A stretch of DNA of 43,441 nt from Bacteroidales bacterium (GCA_009777825.1 WRLA01000020.1:1-43441); one strand, 5' to 3'; counted from the stretch's first letter, positions 33,720 to 43,138 are shown. Notes: generated by a model not told the origin, from the sequence alone. Numbers and translations are program-made.

Positions 33720-34200
33720 TTTAGACTTTTAGACATTAGACTGTTAGACACAAGACTTTTAGACGTGGGATTGTGAGATGTGAGACAGTTCGTCCCGTTA
33801 GGGAGGGGATATTGGTAGAAAAAACATTCTCCCGCACCACCACGTGCCGTAGGTACGCAATGTTATATGGTGCGCCAACGGTGGCAACGTCGCCAACGAC
33901 GGCATGACCTCGAAGAGGTCGTATGTTTATAGAACAAGGACGTCCATCCCTGTATTCGACTCCGAAGGAGTCGTATGTTAGCCGACATGCCGGTGTTCTA
34001 TAAACATTTGAATCCTTCGGATTCATTTTCTCTACCATGTTTATCAATGAAATCATTTTAAAATCATCGTTCAGACAAACGCCTCCGGTTGGCTTCGCTA
34101 CGCTCGTAATGCCGGGCAGCGTCTTGTGTCTAACACTCTTGTGTCTAACAGTCTTATGTCTAAACGTCTCAAACCGCATATTTATACCATTGAAAAAACC
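33720..34200. repeat. Cluster of dispersed repeats separating the giant gene from its promoter
   Basis: No gene is supported here. The edges carry opposing TTAGAC/GTCTAA repeats (33720-33760 and 34128-34172). Inside are short palindromes (CCTCGAAGAGG, CTCCGAAGGAG, AATCCTTCGGATT), a CGTGCCGTAGGTACGCAAT segment shared with 14781-14799 and a TTGGTAGAAAA motif. A 147-codon open frame across it consists of these repeats and is not credible. Confidence 0.65.
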
Positions 34201-34204
34201 GGTG

Positions 34205-34212
34205 CAAAGTTA
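34205..34212 (-). promoter_or_regulatory. -7 promoter element, probably of the giant T9SS gene
   Basis: Minus strand TAACTTTG fits TAnnTTTG. It is 521 bp from the ATG at 33684, and the repeat cluster lies between. Confidence 0.45.
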
Positions 34213-34323
34213 AACGGTTTTTTGACATGTACAACACGAAAACAAAAAAAAAATGTTAAAAAAATTATTTCTCTCGATTTCTGGAACTAAAATAAAATAA
34301 TTGGCAAAAATATGTTAAAATAT

Positions 34324-34416
34324 TTTATGGATTTGCGATATGCGATATGCGATATGCGACGTGAGACTGTAAGACACAAGACGGTGTCTCATATCGCACA
34401 TCGCACAATCTCACAT
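34324..34416. repeat. GCGATATG-type repeats after the C25 peptidase gene
   Basis: GCGATATGCGATATGCGACGTGAGAC faces GTCTCATATCGCACATCGC as an imperfect inverted repeat. GTAAGACACAAGAC lies in the centre. It directly follows the stop codon of the C25 gene and could serve as its terminator. Confidence 0.5.
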
Positions 34417-37400
34417 CTATTCCTTCACCACCTTCCGCACCACCACGTCATCTTCGGTCGTTATCCGGAGAAAATAGATGCCGGCAGGGACCTTTGATAA
34501 ATCAAATGTGCGATTTCCGATTTCCGATTGTCCGATTTCCGATTGTAGAGACGTGGCATGCCGCGTCTCTACGGGGGCAACCGCAACGATACGTCCCATC
34601 ACATCAAATATTTCGATTTTCGATTGTCCGATTTCCGATTTCCGATTGTCGGATGTCGCACATCGCACATCGCATATCGTCAACAACCCACTCGTCGGAT
34701 TCGGATACACCCGCACACCCTCCCTTTCGGGGGGGCTTGGGGGGGCTATGCCCACCGTCATCCCCGACTTGACCGTTTCACATTTTTCATCGGAGGTGCA
34801 AGTGGTAAACTTTGCTGTGATGCAGTATTGGTACTCGGTATCTTCTTCGGGAACGACGTCAATGAGCGATGTTTCGGTGGTCTCTTGTATCACGGCGCCG
34901 TCGCGGGTGATGACGTATTGTTCGAGTTGGTTTGGCGAAATATGCTCCCACGACAGTTCGACGGTTAATACATTCACGTTGGCGGTGATGACATCCATAG
35001 CGCCACAAACGACGCCTGATGTTACTTTTTTACATGCCGGGTCGGAATCACAGCCGTCGTAATGGGCAATCACGCAATATTCATAGACGGTATTTTCTTT
35101 TGCCACATTGTCAATAAGGAGTGTTTGATCGGTCTCTTTCAAAAATTCTCCATCGCGGAGAATGGTATATTTTTCGGGAGGGAAATCCGGCATGCTCCAA
35201 TATAATATTATCTTTTTCCCTGTAATGGAGGTCGTTATATTTTTAACAGCGTAACAATAGAGATCAGTCGTAACCGGTATGCAAACAGGCACAGAGGAAC
35301 AATCGGCGTAGAGCGCTCTTACGCAATATTCGTAGGTTGTGTTTGGCGTGAGTTTTCCTTTGTCCTGATAGTTCAGATTGTCGGAAGTTATTGTGGCTAT
35401 CTTGGCGCCATCGCGATAGATGGAATAAAAGGTGGGCGGGTTTTGTTTGCCGGAGAGGTCGGGCGCTTTCCATTCCAAGTTAACGACGGTCATCTCAACG
35501 TCGGCTTGGAGGTCTCTGACGGGGGGCGCATCCATGAGTGTTATCCCTTGCTGTTCGTAGCGGTATTTGTTATGTCCCGAGATGGAAAAAAGAGCCGTAG
35601 CGGGATTGAACGGCGCATCGAAAATAAGTGTTGTTTCGCCTTCGTAATCACATACTCCTCTGCCAATCAACACGTTATCTTGAAATACGGCAACCCTCGA
35701 ATGGGGAACGCCGGTGGAGACAATAATTTCCGTAGCGTCTTTTTCAACGGCTTTCACATATTGCGGGTCGAATGTTGTCGGTTCATCCGTCCAGATATCC
35801 ATTGAGGGGTCGCCCAGCAGCGTCAGTTCGTAACAGCACCAGCGGAGATGCGAGTTATTCGCAACGAGCGACTGAATAATATCTTTGGAATAACTGTTGG
35901 CGTCGCCGATGGTATAGATATGTTCTCCGAAGATGCCATCGAAGAAATAACGGTCAAACCGTTGCGAAGGTCCGTTGGTGCCGCCCGGATTGTACCAGCC
36001 GTAACGCGAATTTCCGATATTGGCAACCACGCCGCCGTTTATCTTGTGGAAGATCTCGTTGATGCAATCGTCGCCGGTGTCATAACCCCAGTCATCTATA
36101 TTGTCGAAAGATCCGTTGAGACATCCCTGTGAGTAAACGATAGAGAGCGTGCGTTGCGCCCCGTCGTTGGTGAAGTTGGTATTGGTTACGTCCCAGTTGA
36201 CCAATTTCATGTTATAGTTAACATTCGAATGTCCCAAGTGATTGACGATATGCGCGCCCGTATTATTGAAATGGTCGCGAAGTTGTGTTGTATTCCAGTT
36301 AAAATCGCGTTCATACAAGGTAGAGACGGTAAAGTCGGAAGGAAGTCCGACGGTAGTATATCCGTTAAATGAGCCACCGGCGGCGACTTCGTCTTTGCAA
36401 TCGCCTCCCCACGTTAATGGGTAATCGTTCAACATCTCGCCCACCATCAGCGCTTTTTTAATATCGTCCGTTACCGGTTCTTCCTGATATTTAATGAGTT
36501 TGGTTACGAAAGTTGCTATTTCGCCCGTATTGTCGGCGCAGATGCGTCCTACGCCGATTTCGTGGTTTAAGTCGTCATGTCCGGGTTTTCCCCATGTGCC
36601 GTCGCCGCTATCCCACGTGCCGTCCAAACAGGCAAAATACATGTCCGACGGGATGTTATCAATAGTGCCGCCGGCATTGACATACAATTTACGGTAAGGG
36701 ATGCTGCTATGCGGACTGTTGCTGTTTGGGTATGAGTCGCCGAATAACATAAGGTAGGAGATGCCGTCGTTGATATAAGCGTCAATGATGCAGTTGCGCA
36801 TCTTCTCGGCGTCGTCTTTGCCGGTGTAGTTGGTTTTAATCTCTTCTATCGTTTTGACCAAAACTTTATATCCCCACTTGTTTTTATGTGTGATGTAATT
36901 GCCCAATGCGCTTGTGAAAGCCTCTTTGGTGATGATTAAAATGTCGTAATCCGGATTGGTGCCTCGCTTGCATAAACTGTTGTAACTGTTGAGGATGGAG
37001 GCGTCGCTCGCTACGGCTATCCGTTCTATTCTCTCAGTGGTACTGTAGTCGTTTCTCAAAAATTTCAACGCCTCTGCCGCCCGGGGCGTGGGTTGGGAGT
37101 AAATCGCAACCGTGATGCTTTTGATGCACTCCGCCCGTTTCTGCACAGGATTATACAACACGGGATATATCAAAAACGACCCTATCGCATGTCCGCGCAG
37201 AAATGAGGTGTTTTCGCCTCCGACGATATGATCGGGATAATTTTTATCGGCACCGTAAATGTCGGGATTCGGAACCGCTTTGTACCCGTCGGGCGCCCCC
37301 TTGGAAATCGGAAAGTTCGCCGAAGCGGGACGGATGTTGACGTTCTCAACCGCCGGATAGTATTCAACATCTTGGATAGCGATGGAAACCACCTCATGCC

Positions 37401-37605
37401 CCGGCTCCAAAAGAACACTTGCGCCGAAAACAGGAAGGTCGGGATGACCCTCTTCGTTGATAAAACTGCAACGCTCAACAATAAGTCCGCTAAAACCATC
37501 CCCGTATTCAACCTGTTGATGAGGAGCAAAATGATACGTGGCAACCTGCTGCGCATAGCCCACAGAAACTACAAAAGACAATAGACAGAATAAAAATTTT
37601 CTCAT
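34417..37605 (-). CDS. Gingipain-type C25 cysteine peptidase, T9SS-secreted
   Basis: 1062 residues. Signal peptide (MRKFLFCLLSFVVSVGYAQQ), a propeptide (about 20-200), then the Peptidase_C25 domain with DYDILIITKEAF at its start, catalytic His near 459 (HLGHSN) and catalytic Cys near 494 (YSQGCLNGSFD), followed by LLGDPSMDIW. Three fibronectin-III-like domains (about 700-980, each with an EYCV/QYCI strand) precede a type A T9SS sorting domain (VYPNPTSGLLTI... YFLRI... VVRKVVKE). This family includes the secreted peptidases of Porphyromonas. The sorting domain is interrupted by in-frame repeats (34494-34760). It has its own promoter at 37638 and is divergent from the M23 gene. Confidence 0.88.
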   Translation of the reverse strand: MRKFLFCLLSFVVSVGYAQQVATYHFAPHQQVEYGDGFSGLIVERCSFINEEGHPDLPVFGASVLLEPGHEVVSIAIQDVEYYPAVENVNIRPASANFPISKGAPDGYKAVPNPDIYGADKNYPDHIVGGENTSFLRGHAIGSFLIYPVLYNPVQKRAECIKSITVAIYSQPTPRAAEALKFLRNDYSTTERIERIAVASDASILNSYNSLCKRGTNPDYDILIITKEAFTSALGNYITHKNKWGYKVLVKTIEEIKTNYTGKDDAEKMRNCIIDAYINDGISYLMLFGDSYPNSNSPHSSIPYRKLYVNAGGTIDNIPSDMYFACLDGTWDSGDGTWGKPGHDDLNHEIGVGRICADNTGEIATFVTKLIKYQEEPVTDDIKKALMVGEMLNDYPLTWGGDCKDEVAAGGSFNGYTTVGLPSDFTVSTLYERDFNWNTTQLRDHFNNTGAHIVNHLGHSNVNYNMKLVNWDVTNTNFTNDGAQRTLSIVYSQGCLNGSFDNIDDWGYDTGDDCINEIFHKINGGVVANIGNSRYGWYNPGGTNGPSQRFDRYFFDGIFGEHIYTIGDANSYSKDIIQSLVANNSHLRWCCYELTLLGDPSMDIWTDEPTTFDPQYVKAVEKDATEIIVSTGVPHSRVAVFQDNVLIGRGVCDYEGETTLIFDAPFNPATALFSISGHNKYRYEQQGITLMDAPPVRDLQADVEMTVVNLEWKAPDLSGKQNPPTFYSIYRDGAKIATITSDNLNYQDKGKLTPNTTYEYCVRALYADCSSVPVCIPVTTDLYCYAVKNITTSITGKKIILYWSMPDFPPEKYTILRDGEFLKETDQTLLIDNVAKENTVYEYCVIAHYDGCDSDPACKKVTSGVVCGAMDVITANVNVLTVELSWEHISPNQLEQYVITRDGAVIQETTETSLIDVVPEEDTEYQYCITAKFTTCTSDEKCETVKSGMTVGIAPPSPPEREGVRVYPNPTSGLLTICDVRCATSDNRKSEIGQSKIEIFDVMGRIVAVAPVETRHATSLQSEIGQSEIGNRTFDLSKVPAGIYFLRITTEDDVVVRKVVKE
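34545..34572. repeat. GTAGAGACG palindrome inside the C25 sorting domain
   Basis: GTAGAGACG and CGTCTCTAC are perfect 9-bp arms around a central GGCATGCC, giving a 28-bp palindrome with one mismatched pair. It is read in frame as the peptide VETRHATSLQ. Flanking GATTTCCGATTG-type units are repeated five or more times at 34510-34660. Confidence 0.8.
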
Positions 37606-37637
37606 AAGATATTTCGTATTTTAAGATTATGATTTTG

Positions 37638-37645
37638 CAAAGGTA
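37638..37645 (-). promoter_or_regulatory. -7 promoter element of the C25 peptidase gene
   Basis: Minus strand TACCTTTG, 32 bp before the ATG at 37605. Confidence 0.65.
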
Positions 37646-37703
37646 CGACTTTTTCAATAACTGAATAACTGAACAATAATGATACTCATATAAATATTTT
37701 TAT

Positions 37704-37711
37704 TACCTTTG
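37704..37711 (+). promoter_or_regulatory. -7 promoter element of the M23-merR-nfo operon
   Basis: TACCTTTG, 38 bp before the TTG start at 37750. Confidence 0.65.
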
Positions 37712-37749
37712 CAGCCGTGTAATTTTTATTAACGAAACAACGCGTTATT

Positions 37750-38709
37750 TTGAAAAAGTCAAAATTCAAATACAACTACGAGACACTCTCTTTTGAGCCG
37801 GTAAAGCGGAATTTCAAAGCCATGCTGAAAACCGCTATAAGTTTCATATTCTCAACCACTTTCGTTGTTTTGCTGGTGGCTTATTTTCTGTTTCAGTACA
37901 TCCGGTCGCCCAAAGAGATCATGCTGGAGCGGGAGTTGGAAAACATGGAATTTAACTACAACGTCCTTACCGACCGCATGGCTAATTTGGAAGCGGTGCT
38001 GGAGGATTTGCAGGAGCGCGACGACAATATCTACCGCGTTATTTTGGAAGCCGACCCCATCCCTTCCACCGTGCGGGAAGGCGTTTACGGAGGCGTTGAA
38101 CGGTATTCTAACTTGGCTAACTATACCAATTCTCAGTTGATTATCAACACGACCAAACGGTTGGACAAGATAGCCAGTCAGGTGTATGTGCAGTCCACGT
38201 CGTTTGATGAGGTCTTCAAGTTGGCTACCCAAAAAGAGGAGATGTTGCTCTCTATCCCCGGCATTTTGCCCACCAATAAGGCTAACTTGGTGTCGTTTTT
38301 CGGAATGCGACCGCATCCACGATATAAGATGATGAGAATGCACTCCGGAGTTGACTTCTCGGCTCCCACCGGCACGCCCATCTATGCAACGGGCAATGGC
38401 GTTGTAACGACGGCGAAGTTCATGGCAGGCTACGGCAATACCATCATCGTTGACCACGGGTTTAACTATAAGACGCTGTACGGACACCTTTCCAAGATAG
38501 ACGTTCGCCCCGGACAAACAGTGAAACGCGGGCAAAATATCGGCAAAATCGGCAACACCGGCACCTCCGTAGGACCGCATCTGCACTACGAAGTACACTA
38601 TAAAGGCACCGCCATCAACCCCGTCAACTTTTTCGCATTCGACCTCTCGCCCGAAGAGTATAACGAGATATTGCTGCGCTCCCAAACCGTCGGACAGTCG
38701 CTGGATTAA
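37750..38709 (+). CDS. M23-family (LytM) murein endopeptidase, membrane anchored
   Basis: 319 residues from a TTG start. No ATG lies upstream in frame, and the following KKSKFKYNYETLSFEPV is the usual beginning of this Bacteroidota family, so the TTG is preferred to the internal Met25. One membrane helix (about 28-50) is followed by a coiled-coil (about 58-95). The C-terminal LytM domain has zinc ligands His198 and Asp202 (HSGVDF), His246 (YGHLSK) and His277/His279 (PHLHYEV). It cleaves peptidoglycan cross-links or regulates such enzymes, and all ligands are present, so it is likely active. It is the first gene of an operon with merR and nfo. Confidence 0.9.
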   Translation: MKKSKFKYNYETLSFEPVKRNFKAMLKTAISFIFSTTFVVLLVAYFLFQYIRSPKEIMLERELENMEFNYNVLTDRMANLEAVLEDLQERDDNIYRVILEADPIPSTVREGVYGGVERYSNLANYTNSQLIINTTKRLDKIASQVYVQSTSFDEVFKLATQKEEMLLSIPGILPTNKANLVSFFGMRPHPRYKMMRMHSGVDFSAPTGTPIYATGNGVVTTAKFMAGYGNTIIVDHGFNYKTLYGHLSKIDVRPGQTVKRGQNIGKIGNTGTSVGPHLHYEVHYKGTAINPVNFFAFDLSPEEYNEILLRSQTVGQSLD

Positions 38710-38722
38710 TTCTCTTAAAATA

Positions 38723-39052
38723 ATGATAGTAATGGAAAGTAAAAAATTATTCTATCCCATCGGCGAAGTGGCGGAGATGTTTAACCTTCCAACGTCAACG
38801 ATACGTTTTTGGGAACAGGAGTTTGACATCCTGAAACCCAAGAAGAATAAAAAAGGAAACCGCCTGTTCACCAACGAAGACGTTGACAATCTGAGGATTA
38901 TATACAAACTCGTCAAAGAAGAGGGTTACACCCTGTCCGGCGCCAAAACACATCTGAAAGAGATGAAGAAAAACGTCTCCGACAATGAACCCATCAAAAA
39001 GCAACTTTTACACATACGGAAACAGTTGGAAGAACTGAAAGCAGCGTTATAA
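38723..39052 (+). CDS. MerR-family transcriptional regulator
   Basis: 109 residues. The MerR winged-helix begins YPIGEVAEMFNLPTSTIRFWEQEFDILKPKKNKKGNRLFTNEDV, with the family's typical E-x-E-F-x-x-L-x-P stretch, followed by a helix (LRIIYKLVKEEGYTLSGAKTHL) and a C-terminal coiled-coil (KKQLLHIRKQLEELKAAL). No effector-binding Cys or domain is present, so the signal is unknown. Start could be the ATG at 38723 or at 38732 (three residues shorter). It lies 13 bp after the M23 gene and 18 bp before nfo. Confidence 0.88.
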   Translation: MIVMESKKLFYPIGEVAEMFNLPTSTIRFWEQEFDILKPKKNKKGNRLFTNEDVDNLRIIYKLVKEEGYTLSGAKTHLKEMKKNVSDNEPIKKQLLHIRKQLEELKAAL

Positions 39053-39070
39053 TTCACCATTCACAATAAC

Positions 39071-39919
39071 ATGAAATACATAGGAGCACACGTGAGCGCT
39101 TCGGGAGGTGTCGAGAACGCTCCCTTAAACGCCAAAGCCATTGGCGCTAAGGCATTTGCCCTGTTCGTTAAAAATCAACGGCAATGGTATGCGCCGCCAC
39201 TGACAAAAGAGAACATCCAACAGTTTCACGAAAACTGTCAAAAGTTGGATTATCAGCCATTTCAAATACTGCCGCACGATAGTTATCTCATCAATCTCGG
39301 ACATCCCGAAACGGAAAACCTGCAAAAGTCGCGCAACGCTTTCCTGTTAGAAACACAACGCTGCGAACAGTTAGGACTGACACAACTGAATTTCCACCCC
39401 GGAAGCCATTTGCAACAAATCGCCGAAGAGGATTGTTTGCGCCGCATCGCCGAGTCAATCAACATCACGCTCGACAAGACCAAAGCCATCACGCTCATCA
39501 TCGAAAACACCGCCGGACAAGGCAGCAACGTCGGAAAAACCTTCGAGCAAATTCGACATATCATTGATTTTGTGGAGGATAAAAGCCGCGTCGGCGTCTG
39601 CATTGACACCTGCCACGCTTACGCCGCCGGCTACGACCTGAAAACAGAACAGGGCTTCGAAAATACATGGCAACGTTTCGACGAAACAATCGGCATGAAA
39701 TACCTCCGCGGAATCCACCTCAACGACACCCTGAAAGGCTTTGCAAGCCACGTTGACCGCCATGCCAACTTGGGAAAAGGAATGTTGGGCATCGAACCGT
39801 TTAAACGCATCATGCAGGACAGCCGCTTCGACAACATCCCCATCATCTTGGAAACACCGGATGAGACACTCTGGAAGACGGAGATTGAGATGTTGTATGA
39901 GTTGAGAGTTGAGAGTTGA
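39071..39919 (+). CDS. nfo: Endonuclease IV (AP endonuclease)
   Basis: 282 residues, the family length. This TIM-barrel enzyme with three zinc ions cleaves DNA at abasic sites in base-excision repair. Motifs: [12 protein letters not shown] at the start, [19 protein letters not shown] (Glu ligand), [13 protein letters not shown] (Asp and His ligands), [14 protein letters not shown] and the terminal IPIILETPD (Glu). The last few codons (ELRVES) and the stop lie in a dispersed GTTGAGAGTT-type repeat, so the native C-terminus has been replaced by repeat sequence. It is the last gene of the M23-merR-nfo operon. Confidence 0.94.
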   Translation: MKYIGAHVSASGGVENAPLNAKAIGAKAFALFVKNQRQWYAPPLTKENIQQFHENCQKLDYQPFQILPHDSYLINLGHPETENLQKSRNAFLLETQRCEQLGLTQLNFHPGSHLQQIAEEDCLRRIAESINITLDKTKAITLIIENTAGQGSNVGKTFEQIRHIIDFVEDKSRVGVCIDTCHAYAAGYDLKTEQGFENTWQRFDETIGMKYLRGIHLNDTLKGFASHVDRHANLGKGMLGIEPFKRIMQDSRFDNIPIILETPDETLWKTEIEMLYELRVES

Positions 39920-40076
39920 AAATTGAAAATTGAAAATTAAAAATTGAGGGTTGGGGATTTCTTTGCGTTCCTTGCGTAAAAATCTTTGCGCCTTTGCGTT
40001 AAAAACCGCCCCCTATCCCCTCCAAAGAATGGGAATTTTACCGCAAAGAGAGACCCGCAAAGAGCGCAAAAAAAAT
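39901..40076. repeat. Dispersed repeats between nfo and the subtilisin gene
   Basis: GTTGAGAGTT and AAAATTGAAAATTG units (39901-39948) are followed by a long imperfect inverted repeat: CTTTGCGTTCCTTGCG and CTTTGCGCCTTTGCG (39960-40000) face CGCAAAGAGAGACCCGCAAAG (40042-40062). No gene is visible in the gap. Confidence 0.6.
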
Positions 40077-40105
40077 CCCCTCCTCGTTGGAAACGGGGAG
40101 GAGCG
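40069..40105 (-). terminator. Rho-independent terminator of the subtilisin gene
   Basis: On the minus strand CTCCTCCCCG pairs with CGAGGAGGGG around TTTCCAA, followed by A and eight T. It is nearly the same sequence as the terminator at 24084-24120. Confidence 0.65.
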
Positions 40106-40136
40106 TTCTCATATCTCACACCTCACAATCTCACAT

Positions 40137-43100
40137 CTATTCTTTTATCACCTTCCGCACAATCACGCCGTTTTCGGTGGTTATTCGGAGGAAATAGATG
40201 CCGGTGGGGACATTTGATAAATCAAATGTGATATGCGATGTGCGAAATTCCCCTCCTTTGAAGGGGGCAGGGGGAGGTGCGGTTTGCGATTGTAGAACGG
40301 TACGTCCCATCACATCGAATATTGCAATGTCGCATATCTCATATCGCATATCGCATATCGTTAACTCTCCTGTCGTCGGGTTGGGATAGATTTTTATCTG
40401 ATGGTCCATCTCGTTGATGGCTGTAATGACGCTCAGGCACTCTTCATTGGATGGCTCGGTTTCTGTATTTCCGGCGCAGATGGCTGTTACGGTATAGCAA
40501 TAGCGTTGATCGGGGTCTGATACGGCGTCGGTGTAGGTATTGTCTTCGACGGTTGCGAGGAGTTGCGCATCGCGATACAGGTTGAATTTTGCTCCTTCCA
40601 CAACGGGCAGCCACGATAAGATGATTCCGGTATCGGGAACACCTTCTGCTGTTAGTTCTATGGTGAGTTCGCAGGGTAGGGTGTTTTCGGTGCAGGTTAA
40701 CTCGGAAGTGCATCCGTCGGGATAGAGCGCTTCCACGCAGTAGCGATAGTTTCCGCCGACGATGCCTGTTTGGGTATAGGTGGTGGCGGTGGTTTCGTCT
40801 AAAAATTCATTGTTGCAATAGATGAGATATTTCTCCGGTGCGCCGGTCGGGGCACTCCATGTCAAGACGGCAGTGGCGTCGGTTATCTCTACGGCGAGGT
40901 TTTCGACGGGATTACACGATGCCGGCGGCTGTCCGAGGTTTTTAAAACGGAAATACTGATTCGTTACATACTTCCGTCCCGATTCTTCGGTAACAGTGAG
41001 GGTGTAAGGCAGATAGGTTGTGCCGGAAGGGGTTTCGGGACTGATGGTAAAGTTATAGGCTCGGTGTTTATATTGGTCGGGATAGAGTTGTCCATAGTAT
41101 GCTGTCCCTTCGTTGATGATTAAGTAGGAGGAGGTCGTTGTGATAGTTCCGACAAGGTTTTGGGCGATTTCATTGCCTTTGTTGTTCAGATAGATCCATA
41201 CATCGGAGGTTTCGCCTATCGTTATCTCGTCTTTATTGGGGATTCTGGCTTGCATAAAATCAAGGATCCAATCATATACGGTGATTTTGATTTTTGTTTT
41301 TCTGGTCATACCTTCAAACGCCGCTTCAATGGTACAGTCTAATATATGTTCGCTGGCTGCGTTATCTGACAGTTTAACGGTAAAGGCTTCTTCGAGGGTT
41401 TTGGTCTCGTTGGCGGCGAAGTTGCCGAAGTCGGCTTCGTTGTTGACGATGGTTAACATTCCGTCGGTAGTTTTGAGTGTTATGATGACATTGTTTATTG
41501 GTTGGTCGGTATGGTTTCTCATGGTAACGGCGAGGTAGGCGGTTTCGCCGGGGTTGAGTCTGCCGTTGTTATTTCCTTGGCTGTCGTTGATGGTAAATCC
41601 TTCAAACATAATGTCTTCGATATATATCGGTGTGGCGTTTATTGCTTCTAATGCGTCAATTCTTCCGGATCCGTAGTTGTTATTTTTCGGAGAAGTCGAG
41701 GTAGGCAGATGCACGGCTGTTGTTTCCAAGATTTCGCAGATGTCGGCAGGGTCGAGGGTTGGGTTTTTGGAGAGCATCAACGCCATAGCGCCGGCAACGC
41801 AGGGCGTTGCCATGGAGGTGCCGCTCCATCCCCATTGTACATAGCCCGAATTATTAGAGTGTGACAATGATTTAATATTTTCGCCCGGTGCGCAGACGTC
41901 GGGACGGATAAGTCCCATGCCGGGGTTATAGGGATAGTCGTTAAAGCCGGTATTTTGCCATGTAACCGGTCCGCGGGAACTGAACCACGAAATGGCGTCG
42001 CTGTTATTGGTAGAGCCAACGCATACTACGGCAGATGTTCCACCGGTGGTTGTCTGGTCGGGATGCAGCCATGGGGGGGGACAGTTTCCGGGAGAACCTA
42101 TATTCTTGGGAATAGGATATTGCCCTTGATCGCCACCGTCATTTCCTGCTGCTACGGCGGCTATCACGCCGGCTTCCATGGCATTTTTCATGGCATTACG
42201 CGATGACGGATCGCCGCCGCTACCTGAACTACCTAAGGAGAGGCTTAAAACATCGGCTCCATGAGCAACGGCAAATTGAATGGCGCTAATTATACCTGAT
42301 GTAGGTCCTGAGCCGCCGGCGCCTAAAACTTTCAGCGCCATGATCGTGGCTTTCGGCGCTACGCCGGTCTTAGAGCCGGAAGCGCCGTCTCCTGCTACTG
42401 TTCCCGCACAATGGGTGCCGTGTCCGTTGTCATCTTTGGGATCATTGTCATTATTGATAAAATCCCATCCGTGGTACGGATAGTCGGGATGTTCCCATAG
42501 ATGAGTTTTTAAATCGTTATGGTTGTAATTGACGCCGGTGTCAATAACCGCTACTACAACGCCCTCGCCTTCATAACCCAACGCCCAGACTTGGTCGGCT
42601 TTGACTTTTAGCACGTTAGCAACAATCTCTCTGGTCGGTTCGACCAGTTCTTGCGTTCCTTCTTCGGGAAGCATATAATATTCCTTATCAAACACTATGA
42701 GTAAAACGTCGGGATGTAGCGACAGTTCTTCGATGGCGTCGGTGGAGGCGTAACAGTTAATAAAATTGGCAATCCACAGCGCCTGCACTTCCGCAACGGC
42801 TGAGGTGGCGGAGAGGTCGGAGAGTAGCGTCATCACGCCTTGCTGTGCCTCTGCGGAAAAGCGTTTCAGTTCGTCAATCACAAAAGCACGTTTGGCGGCT
42901 TTGTTCGGAAAAACGCTCGCTTTGGTGCGCATTTCCATCTGGTCATACTGCTGATTCATGATAATATTAATCCGAATCAGGTCGCCGGCGTCGCGAAGCG
43001 ACATCTCTTGTTGTAATTCAAAGTCAATCTTAGCGCTGTTCTGAGCAGTAGTTACCTGAAAACATGCTGCCATCAACGCAATTAGGAATAGTTTTTTCAT
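40137..43100 (-). CDS. Subtilisin-family (S8) serine peptidase, T9SS-secreted
   Basis: 987 residues from the ATG at 43100 (MKKLFLIALMAACFQVTTAQ, a clear signal peptide). A frame open 32 codons further upstream runs through the promoter and is not used. The propeptide spans about 21-165. The catalytic triad is Asp187 (VIDTGVN), His227 (NGHGTHCAGT) and Ser near 429 (SGTSMATP). The oxyanion Asn is seen in AAGNDGG. A CARDB-like domain (LNPGETAYLAV) follows, then two fibronectin-III-like domains. The type A T9SS sorting domain (IYPNPTTGELTI... YFLRI... VVRKVIKE) is interrupted by in-frame repeats (40210-40350). It is predicted to be surface-bound or secreted. Confidence 0.9.
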   Translation of the reverse strand: MKKLFLIALMAACFQVTTAQNSAKIDFELQQEMSLRDAGDLIRINIIMNQQYDQMEMRTKASVFPNKAAKRAFVIDELKRFSAEAQQGVMTLLSDLSATSAVAEVQALWIANFINCYASTDAIEELSLHPDVLLIVFDKEYYMLPEEGTQELVEPTREIVANVLKVKADQVWALGYEGEGVVVAVIDTGVNYNHNDLKTHLWEHPDYPYHGWDFINNDNDPKDDNGHGTHCAGTVAGDGASGSKTGVAPKATIMALKVLGAGGSGPTSGIISAIQFAVAHGADVLSLSLGSSGSGGDPSSRNAMKNAMEAGVIAAVAAGNDGGDQGQYPIPKNIGSPGNCPPPWLHPDQTTTGGTSAVVCVGSTNNSDAISWFSSRGPVTWQNTGFNDYPYNPGMGLIRPDVCAPGENIKSLSHSNNSGYVQWGWSGTSMATPCVAGAMALMLSKNPTLDPADICEILETTAVHLPTSTSPKNNNYGSGRIDALEAINATPIYIEDIMFEGFTINDSQGNNNGRLNPGETAYLAVTMRNHTDQPINNVIITLKTTDGMLTIVNNEADFGNFAANETKTLEEAFTVKLSDNAASEHILDCTIEAAFEGMTRKTKIKITVYDWILDFMQARIPNKDEITIGETSDVWIYLNNKGNEIAQNLVGTITTTSSYLIINEGTAYYGQLYPDQYKHRAYNFTISPETPSGTTYLPYTLTVTEESGRKYVTNQYFRFKNLGQPPASCNPVENLAVEITDATAVLTWSAPTGAPEKYLIYCNNEFLDETTATTYTQTGIVGGNYRYCVEALYPDGCTSELTCTENTLPCELTIELTAEGVPDTGIILSWLPVVEGAKFNLYRDAQLLATVEDNTYTDAVSDPDQRYCYTVTAICAGNTETEPSNEECLSVITAINEMDHQIKIYPNPTTGELTICDMRYEICDIAIFDVMGRTVLQSQTAPPPAPFKGGEFRTSHITFDLSNVPTGIYFLRITTENGVIVRKVIKE

Positions 43101-43130
43101 TGTAAAAAAAATTTTGATGAATAATGGCGG

Positions 43131-43138
43131 CAAAGATA
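43131..43138 (-). promoter_or_regulatory. -7 promoter element of the subtilisin gene
   Basis: Minus strand TATCTTTG (TAnnTTTG), 30 bp upstream of the ATG at 43100. It supports the downstream start. Confidence 0.65.

Noticed and set aside
33736..34179. 147-codon minus-strand open frame
   Set aside because: Its sequence consists of the dispersed repeats (RHKTVRHKSVRHKT and similar), has no domain, and overlaps the probable leader of the giant gene.
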